Counted from the first letter of the stretch, positions 27,320 through 37,350 are shown. The stretch: 64,000 nucleotides of DNA from Croceivirga radicis (GCF_002072105.2 NZ_MTBC01000005.1:62001-126000), one strand, 5' to 3'. Made by a program: numbers and translations. Notes: generated by a model from the sequence alone, not told the origin.

Positions 27320-28030
27320 TTATTCTTTCATGGTGTGGTACACGTTCTGTACGTCATCGTCTTCTTCTATCTTTTCCAATAATTTTTCCACATCCGCAAT
27401 TTGTTCTTCGTTTAATTCTTTGGTTACTTGTGGTATGCGTTCAAAACCAGAAGATAAAATTTCAATTCCCCTAGATTCCAACTCTTTTTGTAAATCTCCA
27501 AAGCTTTCAAAAGGGGCATAAATTAAAATACCGTCTTCATCCACAAAAACCTCTTCGGCACCAAAATCAATCAACTCCAATTCTAATTCTTCCGGGTCTA
27601 GCCCTTCACCATTAATTCTAAAATTACAGGTATGGTCAAACATAAACTCTACAGATCCAGAAGTACCCAAGCTACCATTACATTTATTAAAATAACTTCT
27701 AATATTGGCCACGGTACGGGTATTATTATCTGTAGCCGTTTCTATTAAAATGGCAATGCCATGTGGTGCATAGCCTTCAAAAAGAACTTCTTTGTAATCT
27801 CCCTGACTTTTGTCAGAAGCTCTTTTAATGGCTCTTTCTATATTGTCTTTGGGCATGTTTACAGATTTGGCATTCTGTATAACCGCACGTAGTCTAGAGT
27901 TGGCATCCGGGTCTGGGCCACCTTCTTTAACTGCCATTACGATGTCTTTGCCAATTCTGGTAAACGCTTTGGACATTGCTGCCCAACGTTTCATTTTTCT
28001 GGCTTTTCTAAACTCAAAAGCTCTTCCCAT
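27320..28030 (-). CDS. YebC/PmpR family protein
   Basis: This 236-residue protein starts MGRAFEFRKARKMKRWAAMS and continues with KAFTRIGKDI and GGPDPDANSRLR, the signature of YebC/TACO1 proteins, and the DNVERA-like segment PKDNIERAIKRASDK. The family has been described as a transcription regulator and more recently as a factor that relieves ribosome stalling. It is a single gene facing a terminator. Confidence 0.92.
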   Translation of the reverse strand: MGRAFEFRKARKMKRWAAMSKAFTRIGKDIVMAVKEGGPDPDANSRLRAVIQNAKSVNMPKDNIERAIKRASDKSQGDYKEVLFEGYAPHGIAILIETATDNNTRTVANIRSYFNKCNGSLGTSGSVEFMFDHTCNFRINGEGLDPEELELELIDFGAEEVFVDEDGILIYAPFESFGDLQKELESRGIEILSSGFERIPQVTKELNEEQIADVEKLLEKIEEDDDVQNVYHTMKE

Positions 28031-28098
28031 GTTTACAATTTGATTTTTATGATAGCGACAAATTTAATCAATCAAGATTAAGAAATACAAATTTGGGC

Positions 28099-28377
28099 CT
28101 AGGCTAAATCTTGAATAGTTTTGGCAAGATCAAAATCTTTTTGGGTAACCCCACCAGCATCATGCGTGTTCAATTTTATGCTCACGGAATTGTATACATT
28201 TTCCCAATCTGGATGGTGGTTTTGTGCTTCACATTCAAACGCAACTCTTGTCATGAAAGCAAATGCCTGCTTAAAGTTTTTAAAGGTGTAGTTTTTTTGA
28301 ATACAACCGTCTTTGTGCTCCCAACCTTTTAAGTTGGGTAGTTTTTCTGCAATTTCTTTTTCCGTCAATTTTTCCAT
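28099..28377 (-). CDS. 4a-hydroxytetrahydrobiopterin dehydratase
   Basis: This 92-residue protein has the pterin carbinolamine dehydratase motif NHHPDWENVYNSVSIKLNTH near residue 55, followed by the conserved GGVTQKDFDLA. The enzyme recycles the pterin cofactor of aromatic amino acid hydroxylases, and in bacteria also has regulatory roles. No hydroxylase gene is adjacent. It is followed on the same strand by yebC after 68 bases. Confidence 0.9.
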   Translation of the reverse strand: MEKLTEKEIAEKLPNLKGWEHKDGCIQKNYTFKNFKQAFAFMTRVAFECEAQNHHPDWENVYNSVSIKLNTHDAGGVTQKDFDLAKTIQDLA

Positions 28378-28393
28378 GACCTAAAGTTAACCA

Positions 28394-29227
28394 TTATTCT
28401 ATAGGTAAATGATGGTCTATAACTTCTTGGTAGCCAAATTGTAGGTTTTTGGGTAGTAAATGATTTTTGGGCAAAGCGGCAAGATAACGGTCGTCATTGC
28501 TTGTGTAGACTTTTTTAAGAATAGGATGAAAATTACCAAGATTTTGAATGGTTTCTTTTATAAAATCTTCATGGTGCACCAAATCTTTACTTCCAAGGTG
28601 GTAAATTCCATAAAGATTCTGGTTTATGATGTAATGTATTTGTTGTGATAATTTATCATCATCAATAACATTGGTTATTAAATTTGGAAACACCTCTATA
28701 GGTTCGTTCTCCTGTAAAGCCGTTCTTATTTCTTTAAGACGTGGGGAGGCATTGCCAAAAACCATAGAGACTCTTAGTATGGCCATTTTCTCCTGAGGTA
28801 TTCTCATGAGCATGTTCTCTATCCTAATTTTTAATTTTCCGTAAATACTACCAGATAAGGTTTTGTCATACTCATACGAAGGAAACTTGCTGTAGGCATC
28901 AAAAACATTGGCAGACGAAATGAATAGAATTTTGGCATCATTTTCCGATACATATTCTACCAAATGTTGGTGGGCAATTAGCTGGGCAGCAAAATCGCCC
29001 CTAACGGAAGAAATTATAACATCGGGTTTAATTTTATCCAAAATTGCAAAAACATCGTCCTCTACCATATTGTAAGGATAAAATTGCTGATTATCCCTAA
29101 ACGTAGGGTTGGTGCAATAGGTGCCATACGTATCAAAATAACCCCTAAGTTCTTTGTATAGGGCATTTCCAATAAATCCGCTACCACCTAAAATCAGTAT
29201 TTTTTTTCCTTTTTCTCTACTACTCAA
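28394..29227 (-). CDS. NAD-dependent epimerase/dehydratase, RmlD-like sugar nucleotide-binding protein
   Basis: This 277-residue extended SDR has the N-terminal Rossmann motif ILILGGSGFIGNALYKEL, SSANVFDAYSKFPSYEYDKT near residue 103 (with a downstream Tyr-x3-Lys, YGKLK), and ITNVIDDD near residue 195. RmlD-type proteins reduce dTDP-4-keto sugars; the substrate here is unknown. The start is a TTG preceded by a Shine-Dalgarno-like AAGGAG at about 29240, unusual for this phylum. The pterin dehydratase follows after 16 bases. Confidence 0.78.
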   Translation of the reverse strand: MSSREKGKKILILGGSGFIGNALYKELRGYFDTYGTYCTNPTFRDNQQFYPYNMVEDDVFAILDKIKPDVIISSVRGDFAAQLIAHQHLVEYVSENDAKILFISSANVFDAYSKFPSYEYDKTLSGSIYGKLKIRIENMLMRIPQEKMAILRVSMVFGNASPRLKEIRTALQENEPIEVFPNLITNVIDDDKLSQQIHYIINQNLYGIYHLGSKDLVHHEDFIKETIQNLGNFHPILKKVYTSNDDRYLAALPKNHLLPKNLQFGYQEVIDHHLPIE

Positions 29228-29257
29228 ATCCGCTTTCTCCTTAATTTAAAAAACAAA

Positions 29258-29284
29258 CATCCTATCTTTTACAAAGGTAGGATG
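29258..29284 (-). terminator. Intrinsic terminator after gcvT
   Basis: A nine-base stem (CATCCTACC and its partner with one G-T pair) is followed on the minus strand by a T-rich stretch, 25 bases after the gcvT stop. Confidence 0.72.
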
Positions 29285-29308
29285 CTTTAATTTAGTGTTC
29301 GTTTTTGT

Positions 29309-30391
29309 CTAAACCTTATAAAAAGGCAATTTTACCACTTGTGCGGGCACTGTCTTTTTACGTATTTGTATGTGTATTTGGGTGCCTGGTTTGGCCATAT
29401 TGGTAGGTACGTACCCCAATCCAATGCCTTTGTTAAGAGAAGGAGACATGGTACCAGAGGTAACGGTTCCAACTGTGGTATTGTCCGCTACAATATCATA
29501 TCCTTGTCTAGGTATTGCTTTTTCTAGCATTTCAAAAGCCACCAACTTTTTAGAAACCCCATTTTCTTTTTGTAAGGCCAATGCATCCGAGTTAACAAAA
29601 TCTTTATTGAATTTGGTAATCCACCCTAAACCAGCTTCCAATGGTGAAGTAGAATCGTCTATATCATTACCATATAAACAATAACCCATTTCTAAACGTA
29701 AGGTATCTCTTGCGGCCAAACCAATTGGCTTAATTCCGTAAGCTTTTCCTGCTTCAAAAACCTTGTCCCAGACTTGCTGTACTTCAGCATTCTTGCAATA
29801 AATCTCAAACCCACCGGAGCCTGTGTATCCTGTTGCAGAAATTATTACATGCTCTATTCCGGCAAAATCACCAACTACAAAGTTGTAGAAGTTGATGGCG
29901 GATAAATCATGAGCGCTCAAAGATTGCATGGCTTCAACGGCTTTTGGACCCTGAATGGCCAAAAGAGAATACCCTTCGGATAAATCTTTCATGCTGGCTC
30001 CAAACTCCTTGTTGTATTTAGAAATATGATTCCAATCTTTCTCTATGTTAGCCGCGTTTACAACCAATAGATAGGTTTCTTCCTTAACACGATAGATGAT
30101 TAAATCGTCTACCACACCGCCTGTTTCATTGGGCATACAACTATATTGTGCTTTACCAACCGTAAGTTTACTGGCATCATTAGAACTGATTTTTTGAATC
30201 AATGCCAAAGCGTTAGGTCCTTCAATCAAAAACTCTCCCATGTGGGAAACATCAAAAACACCAACTCCGTTGCGAACGGTTTCGTGCTCTGCGTTTACGC
30301 CTTCATAGGAAACAGGCATTTCATAACCAGCAAAGGGTACCATTTTAGCACCTAAAGCAAGGTGTGTATCGTTTAAAGCAGTTTTTTTCAT
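29309..30391 (-). CDS. gcvT: Glycine cleavage system aminomethyltransferase (T protein)
   Basis: This 360-residue protein has the GcvT hallmarks [13 protein letters not shown] near residue 17, [10 protein letters not shown] near residue 45 (with the catalytic Asp), [14 protein letters not shown] near residue 190 and [16 protein letters not shown] near residue 255. It transfers the aminomethyl carbon to tetrahydrofolate. It follows the thr operon by 64 bases on the same strand and ends at its own terminator. Confidence 0.95.
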   Translation of the reverse strand: MKKTALNDTHLALGAKMVPFAGYEMPVSYEGVNAEHETVRNGVGVFDVSHMGEFLIEGPNALALIQKISSNDASKLTVGKAQYSCMPNETGGVVDDLIIYRVKEETYLLVVNAANIEKDWNHISKYNKEFGASMKDLSEGYSLLAIQGPKAVEAMQSLSAHDLSAINFYNFVVGDFAGIEHVIISATGYTGSGGFEIYCKNAEVQQVWDKVFEAGKAYGIKPIGLAARDTLRLEMGYCLYGNDIDDSTSPLEAGLGWITKFNKDFVNSDALALQKENGVSKKLVAFEMLEKAIPRQGYDIVADNTTVGTVTSGTMSPSLNKGIGLGYVPTNMAKPGTQIHIQIRKKTVPAQVVKLPFYKV

Positions 30392-30455
30392 TAGTTGAAA
30401 TTTAGTCTGCGCAAAAATATTAAATCTAGATGGGTTAAAACGTGGCTATTTGTAA

Positions 30456-31754
30456 TTATGATTTTAATAGATAGGATTTTAGTTCTTCATAGGTGGTTAT
30501 GGCAATGGCTTCCTTTTTTCCATTCATAACTTTCATAATTTGCGGCGGTATTTCTGGTTCTATATCAAGCGTTTCTTTTACCACCGGTAAAAATTTAACA
30601 GGATGCGCAGTTTCTAAAAATATGCCATAGGTGTTTGGATTTGTTTCCTGGAATTTCTTAAGTCCAAGATAACCTACGGCTCCATGTGGATCCGCTACGT
30701 AACCCGTTTCTTCATAAATTTTTTTCATGGCGGCTTTTGTTTCTTGGTCCGTAAAAGAATAGGAAGAAAGGCTTTTAGAAAGCGTTTCAAATGCATTGCC
30801 ATACAGTTGCTGAATCCTAATAAAATTACTAGGGTCGCCCACATCCATTGCATTGCTAATGGTAGCTGTAGATGGTTTGGGACTGTACTTTCCTTTTGAT
30901 GCCATGTACTGTGGCACTACGTCATTAACATTTGTAGCGGCTACAAAGTGTTTTACGGGCATGCCTAATTTTTGGGCTACCATCCCAGCGCAAATATTTC
31001 CAAAATTGCCAGATGGTACGGAAAAAACTATTTCATTGCCTTGTTCCTTGGCTTGTTTGTAGGCAAATAAATAATACAAGAGTTGTGGAAGCCAACGGGC
31101 TACATTAATACTATTGGCAGAAGTAAGTTTCCTAACATTGGTAATTTCTTTATCTAAAAATGCCGTTTTCACCATACGCTGGCAATCATCAAAAACACCA
31201 TTTACCTCAATTGCGGTTATATTTTGCCCAAGCGTAGTTAATTGCTTTTCTTGAATAGCACTAACCTTACCACTAGGGTATAGGATAACCACACGTACCC
31301 CTTTTACACCTAAAAAACCATTGGCTACCGCACCACCGGTATCACCAGAGGTTGCCACTAAAACAGTTACTTCTTCATTATTGCCTTCAGAAAAATAACC
31401 TAAGCAGTTGGCCATAAAACGAGCCCCTACGTCTTTAAAGGCCATGGTTGGGCCGTGAAACAATTCTAAGGTGGCTACATTGTTTTCAATTGGCACGATA
31501 GGAAAATCAAAATCCAATACATTGGCCAATATTTCACGTAACCGTTGATTAGGAATTTCGTCAGCTACAAATTGATGTATGGCATTAAACGCAATTTCTT
31601 CTTTACTGAGTGTTGTTATATTCTTAAAAAAAGATTCTGGTAGCGGTGTTATTTGTTCTGGAAAATACAAACCCTTATCTGGGGCAATACCTGCTATAAC
31701 AGCCTCTTTAAAAGTTGCAGTATGCGAATTGTTATTTAGGCTATAGTACGTCAT
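30456..31754 (-). CDS. thrC: Threonine synthase
   Basis: This 432-residue PLP enzyme carries the lysine motif MAFKDVGARFMANCL near residue 105 and the phosphate-binding loop ATSGDTGGAVANGF near residue 134. It converts O-phosphohomoserine to threonine. The start follows the thrB stop by one base, so it is the last gene of thrABC. Confidence 0.95.
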   Translation of the reverse strand: MTYYSLNNNSHTATFKEAVIAGIAPDKGLYFPEQITPLPESFFKNITTLSKEEIAFNAIHQFVADEIPNQRLREILANVLDFDFPIVPIENNVATLELFHGPTMAFKDVGARFMANCLGYFSEGNNEEVTVLVATSGDTGGAVANGFLGVKGVRVVILYPSGKVSAIQEKQLTTLGQNITAIEVNGVFDDCQRMVKTAFLDKEITNVRKLTSANSINVARWLPQLLYYLFAYKQAKEQGNEIVFSVPSGNFGNICAGMVAQKLGMPVKHFVAATNVNDVVPQYMASKGKYSPKPSTATISNAMDVGDPSNFIRIQQLYGNAFETLSKSLSSYSFTDQETKAAMKKIYEETGYVADPHGAVGYLGLKKFQETNPNTYGIFLETAHPVKFLPVVKETLDIEPEIPPQIMKVMNGKKEAIAITTYEELKSYLLKS

Positions 31755-31755
31755 T

Positions 31756-32679
31756 TTACGAAATTTTGTGTACCCCTGAGGAGGCTATTTTAGAAACGTG
31801 GATATCGAAATCTATCCCTGTTTTACTATAAATTGTTTTAATGGTTTCGGCAACTTGCTTGGCCATCTCTTTGCCTTTGCTCAATGCAAAAATAGAAGGG
31901 CCAGAACCAGAAATGCCAGCTCCTAAGGCGCCAGTTTCTTTTACGCTATCGGTAACTTTTTTAAATTCTGGTATTAATATGGAGCGTATAGGCTCAATTA
32001 TATGGTCTTCTAACGAACGGCCAATTAAATTATAATCTGAAGTGTATAGGCCAGCGACCAAACCACCCATATTGCCCCATTGTTTAATACCCTGAGAAAG
32101 GGTAAAGGTATTTTTAAGAATTTTTCTAGAGTCTGAAGTTTTTACTTCTATTTGTGGATGCACTACGGTTGCATATAATTCTGTTGGAGTGGGTATGGGT
32201 ATTATATCTAATGGGCTGTAACTGCGTACTAAAGTAAAACCCCCAAAGATAGCTGGGGCCACATTATCTGCATGGGCCACGTTACTGGCTAATTTTTCGC
32301 CCTGCATGGCAAACGTGGTTAGTTGGGTAAAATTAAATGGATTGTCTAGTAAGATGTTCATGCCCACTACAGCACCTGCAGCACTGGCAGCACTACTGCC
32401 AATGCCACTACCCGGTTTTATTTTTTTATGGATTTCAATTTCAAACCCGCCATGATAATCAGATGCTTCCAAAAAGGCCAAGCCTGCTACACCTGCTACA
32501 TTGTTTTCTGTTGCCAGGGGTAAATCTTGACCGGTAATTTTGGTGATGGTTATACCGGGTTTCTTTTTTTTACGAATTATCATTGTATCCCCAACAGATG
32601 CTAAAGCTAGGCCAAGAACATCAAAACCACAGGAAACATTGGCAATTGTGGCAGGGCAAAAGAGTTGAATTTCTTCCAT
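31756..32679 (-). CDS. thrB: Homoserine kinase
   Basis: This 307-residue GHMP-family kinase has the ATP-binding motif PGSGIGSSAASAAGAVVG near residue 88 and the C-terminal GAGISGSGPSIFAL near residue 252. It phosphorylates homoserine. It lies two bases after thrA and one base before thrC. Confidence 0.95.
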   Translation of the reverse strand: MEEIQLFCPATIANVSCGFDVLGLALASVGDTMIIRKKKKPGITITKITGQDLPLATENNVAGVAGLAFLEASDYHGGFEIEIHKKIKPGSGIGSSAASAAGAVVGMNILLDNPFNFTQLTTFAMQGEKLASNVAHADNVAPAIFGGFTLVRSYSPLDIIPIPTPTELYATVVHPQIEVKTSDSRKILKNTFTLSQGIKQWGNMGGLVAGLYTSDYNLIGRSLEDHIIEPIRSILIPEFKKVTDSVKETGALGAGISGSGPSIFALSKGKEMAKQVAETIKTIYSKTGIDFDIHVSKIASSGVHKIS

Positions 32680-32681
32680 AC

Positions 32682-35123
32682 CTAAAAATTACCAATTCTA
32701 ACAATATCCGCAAAAATACCAGACGCCGTTACATCTGCTCCGGCACCGGCTCCTTTAATTATCAAAGGTTGTTGAGGGTACCTTTCTGTATAAAATAAGA
32801 CAATATTGTCACTGCCTTCCAAATTATAGAAATCATGCCCTTGCGGAATTTCTTGTAAACCAACCTTTGCTTTGCCATTTTCAAATTGTGCTACATATTT
32901 AAGTTTACACCCTTTATCGGCAGCATTTTTATAGCGTTTTTGAAAATCAGATTCGTACTTGACCAAAGTATTAAAAAAGGCTTCGTTAGAATTGGTTTGT
33001 AAACTCTCTTCTGGTAGAAAGGCTTCGTTTTCAATATCTGTTAATTCCAAATGGTAGCCACTTTCTCTAGCAAGTATCAGAATTTTACGGGCAACATCAA
33101 TTCCACTTAAATCTATTGTAGGGTCTGGTTCTGTATAACCCTGTACTTGTGCTTGTTTTACAACATCATGAAAAGTGGTTTCGCCATTAAAATTATTGAA
33201 TACAAAGTTTAAACTACCAGAAAGTACAGCTTGTATTTTCTTCACTTTATCGCCAGAAACAATTAAATGTTTTAGGGTGTCTAAAATGGGTAAACCCGCC
33301 CCAACGTTGGTTTCAAATAAAAAAGGTGCGTTGTATTTTTTAGCTAATTGCTTAAGTGAAAGGTAATTTTGATATTCGCTAGAACAGGCAATTTTGTTGC
33401 AGGTAACCACAGAGATACTATTCTTTAAATAGTCGCTATAGGTAGCCGCAACGGTTGCATTGGCCGTATTATCTACAAATATGCTGTTGCGATAGTTTAG
33501 TTCTTTAATTTTTGAAATAAATGCTTCTTGGTTGGCTATGGTTCCAGAATCCAAGGTGTCTTGCCAATTAGACAAATCTATACCCCCTTCTTGAAAGACC
33601 ATTTTTCTAGAATTGGCAATACCTATAACACGTACATTTAGTTTTAATTCCTTTTTTAAATAGCTATGTTGTTGCTGTAACTGTTGTAATAATTTGGAAC
33701 CAACGTTACCACAACCCATAACAAAAAGATTCAACTGCTTTATGTTTTCTTCAAAAAAGGCTTCATGCAATGCATTTAATGCCTTTTTTATATCTTTTTT
33801 ATCGATTACGGTAGAGATATTACGCTCAGAAGCACCTTGAGCTATAGCCCTAATATTCACGTTATTTTTCCCCAAGGTAGAAAACATCTTACCACTTAAC
33901 CCTTGATGACTTTTCATGTTATCGCCTACTAAGGCAACAATAGCTAAGTCTGTTTCTACTTTAACTGGGTGAATTTTTTTGGAAGCGATCTCATATTCAA
34001 ACGCAAGATTTACCGCTTTAGAGGCGTTAGCTACATCCTTATCTGCAATACCAATGCAAATAGAATGTTCCGAAGAGGCTTGGGTAATTAAAACTACACT
34101 TACTCCAATTTGGCTTATAGTTTCAAAAAAACGTTTGGAAATCCCTGGTATACCTACCATTCCGGGGCCCTCTAAAGATAACAGGCTAATGTTGCCTATA
34201 TGGCTTATACCTCTTACGGTTTTACCTTCTCCATTGGTGTTCTTTGTAATTAAAGTTCCTTCTTGTTCTGGTTCAAACGTATTTTTTATAACTATGGGTA
34301 TTTCTTTGTTTAAAACCGGTTGTATGGTAGGAGGGTAGAGTACTTTGGCACCAAAGTGCGACAACTCCATAGCTTCTTCATAAGATATATGTGCAACACA
34401 TTTAGCTTGCTTTACCAATTTTGGATTGGCAGTATACATACCACTAACATCTGTCCAGATTTCTAAAATTTCACTATTTGTAGCTGCGGCTAAAATGGCC
34501 GCGGTAAAATCAGAACCACCTCTACCTAATGTTGTGGCATCTCCATCTTCTGTTGCTGCCACAAAACCGGGCACAACGGTAATTTTATGCGAATTGTTTT
34601 CAAAAAATGCTGCAACTTGTTCATTGGTCTTGCTAAAATTTACGGATGCGTTACCAAAATTGTCATTGGTAATTATAAGTTCTCTTCCATTTTTGAGAAT
34701 CGCATCTAAACCTTCGGCCTTAAAATGTTCACTTATTAAATAAGAAGAAAGCAATTCGCCATAACTTACCACTTTATCAGAAAGGCGTTGAGTGGTTTCA
34801 CCAATTAAAAAAGCCCCTTCTAGTAAGGTTTCCAAATCGTTTAGTTCACTTTTTACCTTACTAATTAGTCCGCTATGTATGGCAACAGGAAATAGTAATT
34901 TTATAGCATTAAAATGTCTTTCTTCTATTTGAGAAAGAATTTCTTTATAGCCAATTTCGTTTTTGGCAGCTAGGTCTAAAGCGTTTAATAATAAATCGGT
35001 AACGCCACCAAAAGCAGAAACTACCACTACAGTAGGTACTTGGTTTTGCGAAACTATATCTTTTACTAGTTTTATATTATTGGCATTGGCGACAGAAGTG
35101 CCACCAAATTTTAGGGTTTTCAT
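32682..35123 (-). CDS. thrA: Bifunctional aspartokinase/homoserine dehydrogenase
   Basis: This 813-residue fusion has an N-terminal aspartokinase (LKFGGTSVANANNIK at the start, GRGGSDFTAAILAAA near residue 206), two ACT-type regulatory segments at about 310-460, and a homoserine dehydrogenase beginning with FVMGCGNVGSKLLQQL near residue 468. It carries the first and third steps towards threonine and is usually inhibited by threonine through the ACT domains. A threonine-rich leader peptide 64 bases upstream indicates transcriptional attenuation as well. Confidence 0.95.
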   Translation of the reverse strand: MKTLKFGGTSVANANNIKLVKDIVSQNQVPTVVVVSAFGGVTDLLLNALDLAAKNEIGYKEILSQIEERHFNAIKLLFPVAIHSGLISKVKSELNDLETLLEGAFLIGETTQRLSDKVVSYGELLSSYLISEHFKAEGLDAILKNGRELIITNDNFGNASVNFSKTNEQVAAFFENNSHKITVVPGFVAATEDGDATTLGRGGSDFTAAILAAATNSEILEIWTDVSGMYTANPKLVKQAKCVAHISYEEAMELSHFGAKVLYPPTIQPVLNKEIPIVIKNTFEPEQEGTLITKNTNGEGKTVRGISHIGNISLLSLEGPGMVGIPGISKRFFETISQIGVSVVLITQASSEHSICIGIADKDVANASKAVNLAFEYEIASKKIHPVKVETDLAIVALVGDNMKSHQGLSGKMFSTLGKNNVNIRAIAQGASERNISTVIDKKDIKKALNALHEAFFEENIKQLNLFVMGCGNVGSKLLQQLQQQHSYLKKELKLNVRVIGIANSRKMVFQEGGIDLSNWQDTLDSGTIANQEAFISKIKELNYRNSIFVDNTANATVAATYSDYLKNSISVVTCNKIACSSEYQNYLSLKQLAKKYNAPFLFETNVGAGLPILDTLKHLIVSGDKVKKIQAVLSGSLNFVFNNFNGETTFHDVVKQAQVQGYTEPDPTIDLSGIDVARKILILARESGYHLELTDIENEAFLPEESLQTNSNEAFFNTLVKYESDFQKRYKNAADKGCKLKYVAQFENGKAKVGLQEIPQGHDFYNLEGSDNIVLFYTERYPQQPLIIKGAGAGADVTASGIFADIVRIGNF

Positions 35124-35186
35124 ATGAAATGAAATTTAGATTTAAACGAATTTAATTGAAATATGGACGGAAAGTATATAGATAGA

Positions 35187-35276
35187 TTACCCCAAAGGGG
35201 TTGTAGTGGTAATTGTGCGGAAGTTGAAATTACCATGGGAAAAAGTTGTTTTAATGTCCGTTTGCTTAAATTGCAT
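35187..35276 (-). CDS. thrL: Threonine operon leader peptide, 29 residues
   Basis: A small frame between the thr promoter and thrA reads MQFKQTDIKTTF, then SHGNFNFR, then TITTTTPLG and a TAA. Nearly all the threonine codons cluster near its end (T-I-T-T-T-T), as in the thrL leader of enterobacteria. This pattern allows charged threonyl-tRNA to control downstream transcription. Its ATG is about 12 bases from the predicted transcription start. The last codons form a CCCC-TTT-GGGG hairpin without a T-run, so the exact terminator/antiterminator fold is not clear. Too short to be found by routine gene callers. Confidence 0.78.
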   Translation of the reverse strand: MQFKQTDIKTTFSHGNFNFRTITTTTPLG

Positions 35277-35293
35277 GCTTCAATTATCTACAC

Positions 35294-35323
35294 CAAAAGT
35301 AGTGTATAGCAAATAGGCATCAA
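35294..35323 (-). promoter_or_regulatory. Promoter of the thr operon
   Basis: On the minus strand, TTG (35321-35323), exactly 19 bases, then TACTTTTG (35294-35301) fits the Bacteroidota consensus TTG-N19-21-TAnnTTTG fully. Transcription would start near 35288, just before the leader peptide. Confidence 0.82.
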
Positions 35324-35378
35324 ATAGATTCGTCTTATTTTTACGATATTATCAATTTAACACAAGCATTCTTATATA

Positions 35379-36935
35379 ATGAAAATTTTATCTGCAAAAC
35401 AAGTACATGAGGCTGACAATTTCACAATACAGAAATACGGAATTACCAGTGATATGCTTATGGAACGGGCTGCTGACCAAGTTTTTAACTGGATACATAG
35501 TAGGTTGCAAGGCAATCCTATAAAAATTCATGTCTTCTGTGGAATTGGCAATAACGGAGGGGATGGGTTGGCTGTTGCTAGGATGCTTAAAGAGCATGAT
35601 TACAATGTAGTGGTCTACGTGGTAAATTATAGTGAAAAACGCTCCAAGGACTTTTTGATAAACCTAGACCGTTTAAAAGAACGTAAGCTATGGCCAGAAT
35701 TTATAGATGAAAATTTACATTTAACCTCAATTGGTAAAGACGATGTGGTTATAGATGCAATTTTTGGTATAGGCCTAAATAGGGATCCAGAACCATGGGT
35801 CGTAAAAGTGTTAAGCCATATTAATGCTTCTGGAGCTTTTGTGTTAAGTGTGGATATACCTTCCGGATTATTTATGGAGCAAGCTCCATCAAGCGAAGAA
35901 AATGTGATTAAAGCAGATGTTGTATTAAGTTTTCAGACGCCTAAGCTTTCCTTCTTTTTACCAGAAACGGCAAGTTATTTGAACCACTGGGAACTTTTGG
36001 ACATTGGGTTAGATCCTGAATTTATTTACAATGCCCCTACTGAATACCAATATATTGGTAAGCCTGAGGTGGCTGCATTGTATAGGCCAAGATTAAAATT
36101 TTCCCATAAAGGAACTTACGGTCACGCATTAATTGTTGGTGGTAGTTATGGTAAAATTGGGGCTGTACAATTAGCTGCAAAAGCTACATTAACGGTAGGG
36201 GCCGGTTTGGTTAGTACTTATGTTCCTGCCTGCGGTTACATGCCCTTACAAACTGCCCTGCCAGAGGTTATGGTAATAACAGATGAGCAAAATAAGCAGA
36301 TTAGCGCTGTTGAAGTACCTGAAAAAGTGAACGTAATTTGTTTGGGAATGGGTTTAGGGCTACATGATGATACAAAAATAGCACTGACCAATTTTTTAAA
36401 GAAGAATAAATTACCGCTGGCTTTAGATGCTGATGCTTTAAACTTGTTATCCGCTAATAGGCAATTATTAAAATTGGTGCCAGAGGGTTCTGTTTTTACT
36501 CCACACCCAAAAGAATTTGAACGGTTGGTAGGTACGTGGTCCAGTGATTTTGAAAAGTTGGAAAAGGCCAAAAAATTTAGTGCGCAAACCAAAAGTGTGT
36601 TGGTCTTAAAAGGTGCACATACTATTTGTTTTTACAATGGTGTTGGCTACATTAACTCTACTGGAAATCCCGGAATGGCCACAGGAGGGTCGGGAGATGT
36701 ATTGGCCGGAATGGTCACTGGATTAATAGCTCAGGGTTATGATGTTTTGGCGGCAAGTGTTATGGCAACTTATTTACACGGTTTATCTGCAGATATAGCT
36801 GTTACTACTATAGGGTATGAAGCGTTAACAGCAAGCAAAATTATTGAGGGTATTGGTGCCGCTTTTGTGGAATTGTTCAAACGTGAACAGCCACAACAAC
36901 AAGGTCAACAACAACAAGAGAGAGCGGAGCAATAA
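35379..36935 (+). CDS. nnr: Bifunctional NAD(P)H-hydrate epimerase/dehydratase
   Basis: This 518-residue fusion repairs hydrated NAD(P)H. The N-terminal epimerase half has FCGIGNNGGDGLAVARML near residue 50 and the Asp-containing VVIDAIFGIGLNR near residue 124. The C-terminal dehydratase half has HKGTYGHALIVGGSYGKIGA near residue 245, TPHPKEFERL near residue 375 and NPGMATGGSGDVLAGMVTG near residue 427. The tail is rich in glutamine, unusual but harmless. It is convergent with the next gene, with seven bases between the stops and no terminator hairpin. Confidence 0.93.
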   Translation: MKILSAKQVHEADNFTIQKYGITSDMLMERAADQVFNWIHSRLQGNPIKIHVFCGIGNNGGDGLAVARMLKEHDYNVVVYVVNYSEKRSKDFLINLDRLKERKLWPEFIDENLHLTSIGKDDVVIDAIFGIGLNRDPEPWVVKVLSHINASGAFVLSVDIPSGLFMEQAPSSEENVIKADVVLSFQTPKLSFFLPETASYLNHWELLDIGLDPEFIYNAPTEYQYIGKPEVAALYRPRLKFSHKGTYGHALIVGGSYGKIGAVQLAAKATLTVGAGLVSTYVPACGYMPLQTALPEVMVITDEQNKQISAVEVPEKVNVICLGMGLGLHDDTKIALTNFLKKNKLPLALDADALNLLSANRQLLKLVPEGSVFTPHPKEFERLVGTWSSDFEKLEKAKKFSAQTKSVLVLKGAHTICFYNGVGYINSTGNPGMATGGSGDVLAGMVTGLIAQGYDVLAASVMATYLHGLSADIAVTTIGYEALTASKIIEGIGAAFVELFKREQPQQQGQQQQERAEQ

Positions 36936-36942
36936 GATTTTT

Positions 36943-37350
36943 TTATTTCTTCTTGGCTTTTACCTTTTTCTGAGCCCAAACAACCGCGTTTTCATATTCT
37001 ATAAAAAACTCCATTTGTTTTTTATAGAATAGTTTTTCTATCTTAAAGTTGTGCATGTCTATTTCTTTTTTTGAAACAACGGCCAGTGCTTTAAGGTTAT
37101 CTAGTTCTCTTAAGTACGTGTAAATTATTGGGTCTATAGCAAAAGAATTTTTTCTATAACTAATATATGCAAAGGGCCTTTCCCTAAAATGGATTTCTGT
37201 AATTCCAATAAGTTGATACAAACGCTCGAGAGTTAAGGTAGTACCCTCGTTAAAATGCGAAACAATATAGTCTTCAAAGACTTGTATTATGCCCGCATCC
37301 AAGTGGTACTCGCGCACGACCACCTGTTTCTTTGCTGCCCCAAATTTCAT
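36943..37350 (-). CDS. STAS/SpoIIAA-like small protein
   Basis: This 135-residue soluble protein is of a type common in Flavobacteriaceae; the stretch RPFAYISYRKNSFAIDP near residue 58 followed by LDNLKALAVVSKKE resembles SpoIIAA-like STAS domains, a weak family call. No phosphorylatable serine motif of true anti-anti-sigma factors is evident. Its tail is lysine-rich. It lies between the convergent nnr gene and the clpC terminator. Confidence 0.6.
   Translation of the reverse strand: MKFGAAKKQVVVREYHLDAGIIQVFEDYIVSHFNEGTTLTLERLYQLIGITEIHFRERPFAYISYRKNSFAIDPIIYTYLRELDNLKALAVVSKKEIDMHNFKIEKLFYKKQMEFFIEYENAVVWAQKKVKAKKK

Noticed and set aside
35188-35242. A second leader frame beginning ATGGTAATTTCAACTTCC in front of thrA
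   Set aside because: It lacks the threonine run and runs past the hairpin into the thrA start region; the overlapping frame with TITTTT is the better leader.
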